A stretch of DNA of 29,755 bases from an uncultured Flavobacterium sp. (lineage in GTDB: Bacteria > Bacteroidota > Bacteroidia > Flavobacteriales > Flavobacteriaceae): NCBI RefSeq assembly GCF_946479975.1, contig NZ_CAMLIX010000032.1:1-29755 (forward strand). The letters are read 5' to 3'. Made by a program: the position numbers and the translations under genes. Every line of letters begins with the position of its first letter. The stretch's first letter is position 1. Positions 16,646 to 22,637 of this stretch are shown piece by piece. The notes beneath the pieces were generated by a model. That model ran no database searches and was not told the origin of the DNA. It saw only the letters and a list, made by a program, of their open reading frames with translations.

Positions 16646-19102
16646 TTAAATTGTTGGCTGTTGCGGTTCATTATTATGATCTGATTCTCCTTTTTTGAAT
16701 TCTAGTTTTCCAAATTTATAGCTAAGCGAAATCCCGAACGACTGAACAGGAACTTCCCTAATATTGACCTGATTAAAACTTTCTCCAAATTTGGTCGATC
16801 TTTGGTTCATGTATTTATTAAAAGGATTTGCCATTGTAACTCCTAAACTTGCTGCCTTATGCCAAAACTGTTTTCGAACTGCCAGATTATAGAAAAATGA
16901 AGAAGGACGCTCTCCCTGCAGGTTCTTTTGAGAAGAACGGTAATTTCCAAAAATTTCTGCCGTCATAGTAGGTTCAAACTGGTAACTTAAATTCAAATTC
17001 GCCCTGTAATTAAAACCACTTACACTTGTAAAACCAGGATTTGTAGTTGTTCTTTCTCCAAGTTCAATAGTCGATCTGATATTTAGTTTTTTATTGATGG
17101 ACAATGATCCAAAGATGCTTGCGCCAATATCAGTTTGAGAGCCAAAATTGTAACGCTGTGTTAAGGTTACATCTGTATAATCTGTTCCGTTGATATTTAA
17201 TGTTGGGTGAAATGTGGTAAAACTCTGGATATCTTGTGTATTACGTCGGTAGTATCCTGAAAAATAAATATTTGCTCCATTGGTAAACGTTTTACTATAT
17301 CCAAGTTCAAAACGATTACCAATTTCAGGTTTTAAAAATGGATTTCCTGTACTGATATTATGTGGATCACTAATATTAAAAAAAGGATTCAACTCTTCAT
17401 AATCAGGTCTTTCGATACGATAACTATAAGCAAATTTTATAGACTTGTCTTCACTAAATTTATGCTGAATCGTAAAAGATGGCGCAAAAGTATCATAGTC
17501 CGGTATGCTCACACCAACAAAATCCGCAGTTGTATTAGTACGCTCATAACGAAGTCCTGCTTTACCGTTTAAAAAACCATTAAATAATGCAAAAGAACTT
17601 GAAAAATAAGCCGAATAAATATTTCGTTTATAAGTAAAACCATAAGTCTGACCTACATTATTTATATAAGAACCATCGAGCGCCAAAGTATCTGTAACAA
17701 CATTACTGTTTATGGTTTCTAATGATATTTTAGATCCTGTTTCAAGCGTAAATCCTTTTGCAATTGGGGTTACAAAATCTAAAGCTATTTCTGTTTGATG
17801 ATCTTTTCCGGGATTGTAACTTCTAAGTCCTGAAACAGGATATACATCATCCTGATAAAGCGTTTGCTGTCCTGCATCATTTTGGCTTCTGCCATAACTT
17901 GATGTCACTAAAAAATCTAATTCCTGATCTTCTTTTTCGAAAATCTTTTTATAACCTAAACTCCAGTCAACAGCATTGTTTTTAAAATTACTTGTTGAGT
18001 TTCTTTCACTGTTAATCTGTGATAAGATAGTTCCATCAGACAAAGATGCTATTTGATTTTGCAGCGTCATTCCCGATGAATTATTTTCAAAATGATTATA
18101 GCCTAAAGTTCCCGTCAATTCATCTTTTGGGGTTATGCTCCAGTTTAAATTGATTCCGGTTTGGTATCCGCTTCTGGTAAACGGACTAACACCATTTTGA
18201 TACAATCTGTCAATACTGTCTCTTGCGGCATTATAAGAAACACGGTCACTTATACTTTTCGTTTTTGTATTTAATTGTTTGTTACCGCTAAAATAAATTC
18301 CCATTCCAAAATTTCCCTTGCGCGCATTCAAATTAAAGGAACCATTCTCTAAGCGTGTTCCGGCAGACAAATTAATACTGCTGTTAATTCCCTGAACTTT
18401 GCTTTCTTTAAGAACAATATTGATAATTCCTCCCGTTCCCGAAGCATCATATTTTGCACCAGGACTTGTTATCACTTCTATACTTTTAATCTGACTCGCC
18501 GGTATAGCCTGCAAGGCATCTGAAACACTGGCTCCAAATATACTGGAAGGTTTTCCGTTAATTAAAAATTTAATATTTGGATTTCCCTGTAATTCAACAT
18601 TTCCATCAATATCCACACTCACCATCGGAACGCTTTTTAAAACATCTGTTGCAGCACCGCCTTGACTTGTAAGATCGTTGGCGGTATTGTAAACCATTTT
18701 ATCAATTTTATTTTGAATTGTTGCTGTCTTTGAAATTATTTTAACTTCATCAAGCTGATTTGTTGAGGGCTGAAGTGAAACAGTTCCTAAATTAACCACA
18801 TTTTGACTTGCTGCAATAGTTACATTATTTAAAATAATTTCCTTGTAACTAATAAATTCTATAGCAATACGATACGATCCTTCGGGAAGATTATCTATCA
18901 AAAAAGAACCATTTTGATCTGTAGTAATTCCGTTAAAAGCTTTGGTTTCATTAGTTTTATAAATACTGATGATTGCCATTTCTATAGGTACTTTTGTTTC
19001 GGCATCCATCACTTTTCCTGTGATTTTTCCTTTATTGGAGTTAGATTGTGCAACAGTAGCAAGTGAAATAAAAAAAGCAATAGTTAAAATATAATGGCGC
19101 AT
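16646..19102 (-). CDS. TonB-dependent-receptor-like outer membrane protein (second member)
   Basis: This 818-residue outer membrane protein has a signal peptide of about 18 residues (ATVAQ) and a carboxypeptidase-regulatory-like domain (about 25-110: GKITGKVMDAETKVPIEMAIISI ... GSFLIDNLPEGSYRIAIEF). The plug domain (about 120-235) has GGAATDVLKSVPMVSVDIDGNVELQGNPNIKFLINGKPSS and IPASQIKSIEVITSPGAKYDASGTGGIINIVLKES. A long beta-barrel follows. The final barrel strand FGISLSYKFGKLEF is followed by a hydrophilic tail of about 20 residues, a trait I know from other members of this family. Ligand unknown. It has its own promoter with box C, and box B lies between it and the YncE gene, so the two are separate transcription units under the same control. 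Confidence 0.9.
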   Translation of the reverse strand: MRHYILTIAFFISLATVAQSNSNKGKITGKVMDAETKVPIEMAIISIYKTNETKAFNGITTDQNGSFLIDNLPEGSYRIAIEFISYKEIILNNVTIAASQNVVNLGTVSLQPSTNQLDEVKIISKTATIQNKIDKMVYNTANDLTSQGGAATDVLKSVPMVSVDIDGNVELQGNPNIKFLINGKPSSIFGASVSDALQAIPASQIKSIEVITSPGAKYDASGTGGIINIVLKESKVQGINSSINLSAGTRLENGSFNLNARKGNFGMGIYFSGNKQLNTKTKSISDRVSYNAARDSIDRLYQNGVSPFTRSGYQTGINLNWSITPKDELTGTLGYNHFENNSSGMTLQNQIASLSDGTILSQINSERNSTSNFKNNAVDWSLGYKKIFEKEDQELDFLVTSSYGRSQNDAGQQTLYQDDVYPVSGLRSYNPGKDHQTEIALDFVTPIAKGFTLETGSKISLETINSNVVTDTLALDGSYINNVGQTYGFTYKRNIYSAYFSSSFALFNGFLNGKAGLRYERTNTTADFVGVSIPDYDTFAPSFTIQHKFSEDKSIKFAYSYRIERPDYEELNPFFNISDPHNISTGNPFLKPEIGNRFELGYSKTFTNGANIYFSGYYRRNTQDIQSFTTFHPTLNINGTDYTDVTLTQRYNFGSQTDIGASIFGSLSINKKLNIRSTIELGERTTTNPGFTSVSGFNYRANLNLSYQFEPTMTAEIFGNYRSSQKNLQGERPSSFFYNLAVRKQFWHKAASLGVTMANPFNKYMNQRSTKFGESFNQVNIREVPVQSFGISLSYKFGKLEFKKGESDHNNEPQQPTI

Positions 19103-19120
19103 ATCAAAAATTTATAACGC

Positions 19121-19155
19121 CAAAATAATATCTTAATTCTGAATATATCCTGAAT
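19121..19155 (-). promoter_or_regulatory. Promoter with perfect direct-repeat box (box C) before the second receptor
   Basis: On the - strand this is ATTCAG (19155-19150), GATAT, ATTCAG (19144-19139), then TTATTTTG (19128-19121). The repeat is perfect with an 11-bp period, and the -7-like element ends 18 bp after the second half-site. The receptor start codon is at 19102. The box is back to back with box F, which faces the other way 83 bp to the right. Confidence 0.65.
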
Positions 19156-19181
19156 CTGTAATTTGTAATTATTTCTTAACA

Positions 19182-19193
19182 TTCAGGTCTGAA
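19182..19193. repeat. Short inverted repeat of the half-site between two divergent promoters
   Basis: TTCAG-GT-CTGAA is a palindrome made of two facing half-sites, midway between boxes C and F. OmpR-family proteins prefer direct repeats, so this may be an extra weak contact or chance. Confidence 0.3.
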
Positions 19194-19237
19194 CTTAGTG
19201 AGACAAAAAAAATCATCATTTGGTTAACTTTAAATGA

Positions 19238-19271
19238 ATTCAGAAAAAATTCAATTTTCATTACTTTATTG
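19238..19271 (+). promoter_or_regulatory. Promoter with direct-repeat box (box F) before the EamA gene
   Basis: ATTCAG (19238-19243), AAAAA, ATTCAA (19249-19254), then a -7-like CTTTATTG (19264-19271). The repeat period is 11 bp, with 11 of 12 half-site bases matching. The -7-like element ends 17 bp after the second half-site and is the least canonical of the set. The next start codon is at 19331. Confidence 0.5.
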
Positions 19272-19330
19272 CATCAATTAAAGTTCATCGATATCATTTT
19301 GAATCATTTATGAATTAAAAACCAAAAATT

Positions 19331-19747
19331 ATGTGGTGGATATTTGCTTTACTTTCTGCTTTCTTTGCTGCGCTCACGGCTATTTTTGCTAAAATAGGAA
19401 TCAAAGGCGTCGATACGGATTTGGCAACAGCAATTAGAACTGTAATTATCCTGATTCTTGCCTGGGGAATTGCTTTTTTCAGGGGCGGAACTAATAGCAT
19501 TCACTTATTAACAAAACAAAACCTGATTTTTTTATGCTTGTCGGGGATTGCCACCGGACTGTCATGGATATTTTACTTCAAAGCTTTACAAATCGGAAAA
19601 GTTTCGCAGGTCGCGCCGGTCGACAAAATAAGTGTTGCCATCGCAATCATACTTTCTGTGATATTTTTAAATGAAAAAATAAGCCCTCTTGGTATTGTTG
19701 GGGTCATTATGATTATTGGCGGTACGATAATCATCATATATAGTTAA
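19331..19747 (+). CDS. Half-size EamA-family (drug/metabolite) transporter
   Basis: This 138-residue inner membrane protein has a single EamA domain of about five transmembrane helices (about 2-22, 33-50, 64-84, 98-115, 120-137). Typical signatures are WWIFALLSAFFAALTAIFAKIGI at the start and SQVAPVDKISVAIAIILSVIFLNEKISPLGIVGVIMIIGG at the end. Full EamA exporters are about 280-300 residues with two such domains, so this one should act as a dimer, as other stand-alone halves do. It diverges from the second receptor, with box F upstream, and converges on the small gene at 19770. Substrate not predictable. Confidence 0.85.
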   Translation: MWWIFALLSAFFAALTAIFAKIGIKGVDTDLATAIRTVIILILAWGIAFFRGGTNSIHLLTKQNLIFLCLSGIATGLSWIFYFKALQIGKVSQVAPVDKISVAIAIILSVIFLNEKISPLGIVGVIMIIGGTIIIIYS

Positions 19748-19769
19748 TAATAAACACTATAGATAAGAA

Positions 19770-19967
19770 TTATAATACCAAGTTTGTAAAGATTTTTATG
19801 ATAAAAGTAAGCCAAAATAGAAGCGTTTTTCTTTTTTGCTTTTGCAAAGAAAAATTTTCGGATTGAAATTTTTCCCAAGAAGCCATTTTTATATCATTGG
19901 AATGCACAGGATAACTGTCATCCCACATTTTTTTTAATTCTACTTCCACTCTTTCTTCATTCATCAT
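19770..19967 (-). CDS. Small uncharacterised protein with one C-terminal membrane segment
   Basis: This protein of 65 residues, beginning MMNEERVEVELKKMWDD, matches no family that I recognise. The first 43 residues are charged and soluble (…MASWEKFQSENFSLQKQKRK), and the last 20 form a hydrophobic segment (LLFWLTFIIKIFTNLVL) reaching almost to the stop, so it would be a tail-anchored inner-membrane protein. The reading frame is open back to an ATG at 20084, but that longer version begins at the edge of the IS-associated repeat and spans a probable promoter (box G, 20042-20076), so I favour a start at 19967 or 19964. It faces the EamA gene with only 22 bp between stops. It could also be the truncated N-terminal half of an anti-sigma-like membrane protein. 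Confidence 0.5.
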   Translation of the reverse strand: MMNEERVEVELKKMWDDSYPVHSNDIKMASWEKFQSENFSLQKQKRKTLLFWLTFIIKIFTNLVL

Positions 19968-20041
19968 CTGAAAAGCTAGATCTGTTCGTAATTCTAAAAC
20001 TTCAAAAACGTATTTTTTTAGAACACATGTAAAAAACAGAG

Positions 20042-20076
20042 TAAAATTAAACAGACATTCTGAATTAATTTTGAAC
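20042..20076 (-). promoter_or_regulatory. Probable promoter with direct-repeat box (box G) before the small membrane protein gene
   Basis: On the - strand this is GTTCAA (20076-20071), AATTA, ATTCAG (20065-20060), then TAATTTTA (20049-20042). The half-sites match at 4 and 6 of 6 positions with an 11-bp period, and the -7-like element ends 18 bp after the second half-site, as in boxes B-D. If used, it forces the downstream start to 19967/19964. It lies 9 bp from the junction with IS-associated sequence. Confidence 0.4.
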
Positions 20077-20084
20077 TTCAGCAA

Positions 20085-20195
20085 TAAACGCTTAGGCAGT
20101 GTTTATCTGAAGCAATAAAAAATGAGGATATATTGCCTAAAATTTCTGACTGGCAACTAACTTTATGAGTGCTAAATTTTACAAGCATGAAAAAT
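20085..20195 (+). repeat. Dead tandem copy of the IS upstream/left-end sequence
   Basis: This 111-bp segment repeats the sequence at 20220-20328 that precedes the intact transposase. The first about 70 bp match apart from one inserted G, while the last about 40 bp have diverged clearly. Its ATG (20187) leads to MKNWS and then a stop, so there is no transposase behind it. Both copies contain facing TTAGGCA ... TGCCTAA arms about 40 bp apart. It is best read as the remnant of a second, related element next to or inside which the intact one landed. Confidence 0.75.
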
Positions 20196-20319
20196 TGGAG
20201 TTGATACCTTTTTTGCGACTAAACGCTTAGGCAGTGTTTATCTGAAGCAATAAAAAATGAGATATATTGCCTAAAATTTCTGACTGGTAGCTAATTTTAT
20301 TCCTGCAAATTTTAACCGC

Positions 20320-20610
20320 ATGAAAAATACGAGAAGAACCTTTAGTTTAGGCTTTAAGATTCTGGCCGCTTCCATGAGCATCCACTGCGGAAGAGTCTGT
20401 GACGTGGCAAGAGAACTCAACATCAGTACAAGTACCCTTCAGCATTGGAAGAAGCTTTACCAAGAAGGCAGATTTACCATAAAGAAAACTTCAGATGAAA
20501 TTACCCATAAAAATGAGCTGCAGAAGCTGCGGAAACAGATAAAAGAATTAGAAATTGAAAGGGACATCCTAAAAAAGGCTCAAAATATCTTCTCCAAGAG
20601 CGGCGGGTGA
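20320..20610 (+). CDS. IS3-family transposase OrfA
   Basis: This 96-residue DNA-binding subunit has an N-terminal helix-turn-helix (about 8-45: FSLGFKILAAS...VCDVARELNISTSTLQHWKK) followed by a leucine-zipper coiled coil (about 60-90: ELQKLRKQIKELEIERDILKKAQ). It recognises the element's ends and regulates transposition. Near its 3' end is the slippery heptamer A-AAA-AAG (20571-20577), in the right phase for a -1 shift. After the shift the reading frame runs open into orfB, which would produce the active OrfAB transposase. Confidence 0.92.
   Translation: MKNTRRTFSLGFKILAASMSIHCGRVCDVARELNISTSTLQHWKKLYQEGRFTIKKTSDEITHKNELQKLRKQIKELEIERDILKKAQNIFSKSGG
20571..20577 (+). promoter_or_regulatory. 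Programmed -1 ribosomal frameshift site (A6G)
   Basis: The heptamer reads CTA AAA AAG in the orfA frame, i.e. A-AAA-AAG, the best known bacterial -1 slippery sequence. From base 20577 the -1 frame continues without a stop through 20607 into orfB. OrfA terminates at 20610, 33 bp downstream. Confidence 0.85.
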
Positions 20611-21479
20611 AATATGAATTCATCAGAGAAAATGCTGAAATATTTCCTGTCGAGAAGATGTGCCGGATTTTTCAGATCCACAAAAGCAGTTTCTTCCGCT
20701 GGAGGAAAAGAACACCCACTGCAAAGTCTGTACGGAAAGCCCATATAATAAAAGAAATTATAAGAATTTACCACTGGAGCCAATGCCGATACGGAAGCCC
20801 TAGAATTGCTAAAGAATTAGATTCCATTGGGATAAAAGTTTCCAGAAAATTTGTCGGGCAGATTATGAAGGAAAACCATCTAAGAAGCATTGCAAAATCT
20901 AAATATAAAAAGACTACAAACCCACCCCGTAATAACAGATCAGCAGAAAACAGATTAGAACAGATTTTTAAGGCAGCCAGAAGAAACGAAATCTGGGTTT
21001 CTGATATAACCTACATCGAAACAGATGAAGGCTGGATCTATCTCACTGTGGTGATAGACCTTTTTGACCGTAAAGTGATCGGCTGGTCAATCAGCGAAAC
21101 AATGAGAGCAAAAGATACCAGCATCACCTCTTTAACGAAAGCTCTTTTAAATCGTCCTTTGCAGAACAATCAGGACATACTCTTTCACTCAGACCAAGGA
21201 AAGCAATATGCCTGCCGTGAGTTTATTGCTTTATTAGCCACAAATAAAATAACCCAAAGCATGAGCCGAAAGGGGAACTGCTATGATAACGCCATAGCAG
21301 AAAGCTTCTTCAAGACACTAAAGGTAGAACTGGTATACCAAAATAAATATGAGACCAAAGAGAAAGCAGAAAAATCAATAACCGATTATATCGAGAACTT
21401 CTACAACACCTGCAGAAGACATTCTGCACTCGGAAACTTAACCATCGAAGAGTTTCAGAATCAGCAGGCAATTAAATAA
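20607..21479 (+). CDS. IS3-family transposase OrfB (DDE integrase domain)
   Basis: This 290-residue catalytic part has an N-terminal HTH_21-like segment (FPVEKMCRIFQIHKSSFFRWRKR) and a retroviral-integrase-type DDE core. The first Asp is in IWVSDITYIETDEGWIYL, the second in FHSDQGKQYA, and the Glu in NAIAESFFKTLKVELVY, followed by the NTCRRHSALGNLTIEEF C-terminal signature. All catalytic residues are present and the frame is intact. The listed GTG at 20607 overlaps the orfA stop by 4 bp, so OrfB may be made alone by reinitiation, but in this family the active protein is normally the frameshifted OrfAB fusion. Confidence 0.93.
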   Translation: MKYEFIRENAEIFPVEKMCRIFQIHKSSFFRWRKRTPTAKSVRKAHIIKEIIRIYHWSQCRYGSPRIAKELDSIGIKVSRKFVGQIMKENHLRSIAKSKYKKTTNPPRNNRSAENRLEQIFKAARRNEIWVSDITYIETDEGWIYLTVVIDLFDRKVIGWSISETMRAKDTSITSLTKALLNRPLQNNQDILFHSDQGKQYACREFIALLATNKITQSMSRKGNCYDNAIAESFFKTLKVELVYQNKYETKEKAEKSITDYIENFYNTCRRHSALGNLTIEEFQNQQAIK

Positions 21480-21480
21480 T

Positions 21481-21561
21481 AGCTTTTCTTATGATGCTAG
21501 AGTTAAACTGGGCGCACAATCGATGCATTTAGATTTAACAAGAACTTATAACTTTATTTAA
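21481..21561 (+). pseudogene. 3' remnant of an outer-membrane-barrel-like protein gene
   Basis: Immediately after the orfB stop, a different frame is open for about 26 codons and ends SYDARVKLGAQSMHL..., with the last residues DLTRTYNFI and then TAA. The alternating hydrophobic/polar pattern with a terminal aromatic strand resembles the C-terminus of Bacteroidota outer membrane barrels. No matching 5' part exists on the left side of the IS, so the front of the gene has been removed. A 20-bp perfect AT-only palindrome (21552-21571) straddles the stop codon and may be the gene's former terminator. The assignment rests on a short stretch, so confidence is moderate. Confidence 0.45.
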
Positions 21562-21653
21562 TTAAATAAAGTATTTCCCTGGCTAACATCTTAACTATTT
21601 TTTTTAACATATAGTTATTACCAAAAGTTACATTTATTTTTAATATTTTAGTC

Positions 21654-21687
21654 TTTGTGTTAAAATAGTAAATGACTTTAATATTTG
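21654..21687 (+). promoter_or_regulatory. Probable Bacteroidota-type promoter for the DUF1573 gene
   Basis: TTTG at 21654-21657 and TAATATTTG at 21679-21687 resemble the TTTG / TAnnTTTG elements, with about 21 bp between them. This would give a leader of about 65 nt before the start at 21758. No ATTCAG direct repeat is present. Confidence 0.45.
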
Positions 21688-21757
21688 TCACAACACAAAA
21701 TAATATTTTTCATAATGATTCAATGACAATACATGCAACTAACTTAATAATTCAAAA

Positions 21758-22138
21758 ATGAAAAATTTCATCCTATTTCTTCTATTATTATCCAGTACAA
21801 TTATTTATTCGCAAAAAGGGCCAAAAATCGAGTTTCTAGCCCAGGACAATACAATCGATTACGGAAAAGTTTCAAAAAGTGAAAATATCCTCCGCTCATT
21901 TGAATTTAAAAACACAGGAGATGCACCATTATTAATTATAGCAGCAGAATCGACAGTAAGCTATGTAGTGGTCAATAAGCCATCTGCGGCAATTATGCCA
22001 GGTAAAAAAGGGAAAATTGATGTAACTTATAATAGCATCTCAACCGGTCCGATTCGTAAAACAATTACTGTAGAGAGCAATGCCGTCAATTATCCTGATG
22101 GAAGAATTGCAATAAAAATTAAAGGCGAAGTTTTATAA
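21758..22138 (+). CDS. Secreted DUF1573-family protein lacking the usual cysteines
   Basis: This 126-residue exported protein has a signal peptide (about 1-19, IIYSQ). It contains one immunoglobulin-like DUF1573 domain: IDYGKVSKSENILRSFEFKNTGDAPLLI ... PGKKGKIDVTYNSISTGPIRKTITVESNA. The family usually carries a CGCT-type cysteine motif after 'iv.a.ss' (as in 'SSCGCTVP'); here that position reads AESTVSYVVVN and the mature protein has no cysteine at all. The domain is found in many Bacteroidota envelope proteins, but its function is not established. It stands alone between the IS region and a long noncoding stretch. Confidence 0.85.
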   Translation: MKNFILFLLLLSSTIIYSQKGPKIEFLAQDNTIDYGKVSKSENILRSFEFKNTGDAPLLIIAAESTVSYVVVNKPSAAIMPGKKGKIDVTYNSISTGPIRKTITVESNAVNYPDGRIAIKIKGEVL

Positions 22139-22257
22139 ATGCACAATATGAGTATTTATATTAAATTCCAAGACATAAACTCTTAACTGAAAGTGAGTTT
22201 TTATCAATTTATAAAAGAAAACCCGAAACAGTTGCTCGGCTTTTAATAATTTTTTGA

Positions 22258-22281
22258 AATAATAATAATAATAATAATAAT
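22258..22281. repeat. Trinucleotide microsatellite (AAT)8
   Basis: There are eight perfect AAT units, followed by one more A. It lies outside any gene, 120 bp after the DUF1573 stop. Such tracts vary in length by slipped-strand mispairing, but no promoter that would be tuned by it is evident. Confidence 0.95.
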
Positions 22282-22522
22282 AGCCTTCACAATCAAATAT
22301 ATCTCCTTATCTGGCCTCACAAAAGCATAAAACAAATAAGGTATTGCTGAGATGTTTCTTTTGTGTCACAAAGATATAATTTTTAAATTTATGATCTACA
22401 CTCATCTTCAGAACTGTATATTTATAATTTTTATTCATTTGAGCATTTTTTTAAAATCAGTCTGAGCTAAACAATTCCGGCCAAATAACAATATATTTTC
22501 TACATTACAGTACTTCACCTTT

Positions 22523-22609
22523 TTAATGTCCTTTTTTAAGATATTCATCAAAGGCTTTATCAGGATCTGATGTTGCGTATTCATTTTGCGGTTCGGGAAT
22601 ATATTTGAT
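22523..22609 (-). pseudogene. Coding-like 3' fragment downstream of the ClC gene
   Basis: On the - strand, 28 codons free of stops end in DKAFDEYLKKGH and TAA. The composition (Glu, Lys, Asp, Pro, Tyr) looks like the hydrophilic end of a real protein rather than random AT-rich DNA. A stop codon lies directly upstream in the same frame, 28 bp after the ClC stop. It may be the remains of a gene once located between the IS region and the ClC gene, or chance. No family is recognised. Confidence 0.3.
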
Positions 22610-22637
22610 TCAACCTCAGGAAATCCCTAAAACATAT

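Larger units (their letters stand above)
20220..21480 (+). mobile_element. IS3-family insertion sequence
   Basis: The element contains orfA (20320-20610) and orfB (20607-21479) in the classical overlapping arrangement with a -1 frameshift signal. The left boundary is set by the repeated upstream sequence, which starts at 20220 in this copy; the right boundary is placed at the end of orfB because host-like coding sequence resumes at once. I could not find convincing terminal inverted repeats or a target-site duplication, so one or both ends may be altered and these limits are approximate. Confidence 0.8.
22139..22637. other. Noncoding stretch with microsatellite and coding-like remnants
   Basis: These 499 bases have no intact gene. 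They contain a weak hairpin (AAACTC facing GAGTTT then T-rich, about 22177-22204) that may end the DUF1573 transcript, an (AAT)8 tract at 22258-22281, and a short coding-like tail on the - strand at 22523-22609 just beyond the end of the ClC gene. Nothing else is recognisable. Confidence 0.6.

Noticed and set aside
21498..21516. A possible right inverted repeat of the IS partly resembling TGACTGG... at 20281
   Set aside because: Only about half the bases match, and the segment lies inside a coherent coding frame of the downstream remnant. No target duplication supports it.
22165..22257. A 30-codon + strand frame after the DUF1573 gene with protein-like composition (ESEFLSIYKRKPETVARLL)
   Set aside because: It has no start codon, no recognised family and overlaps a possible terminator hairpin. 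It is too short to separate from chance.
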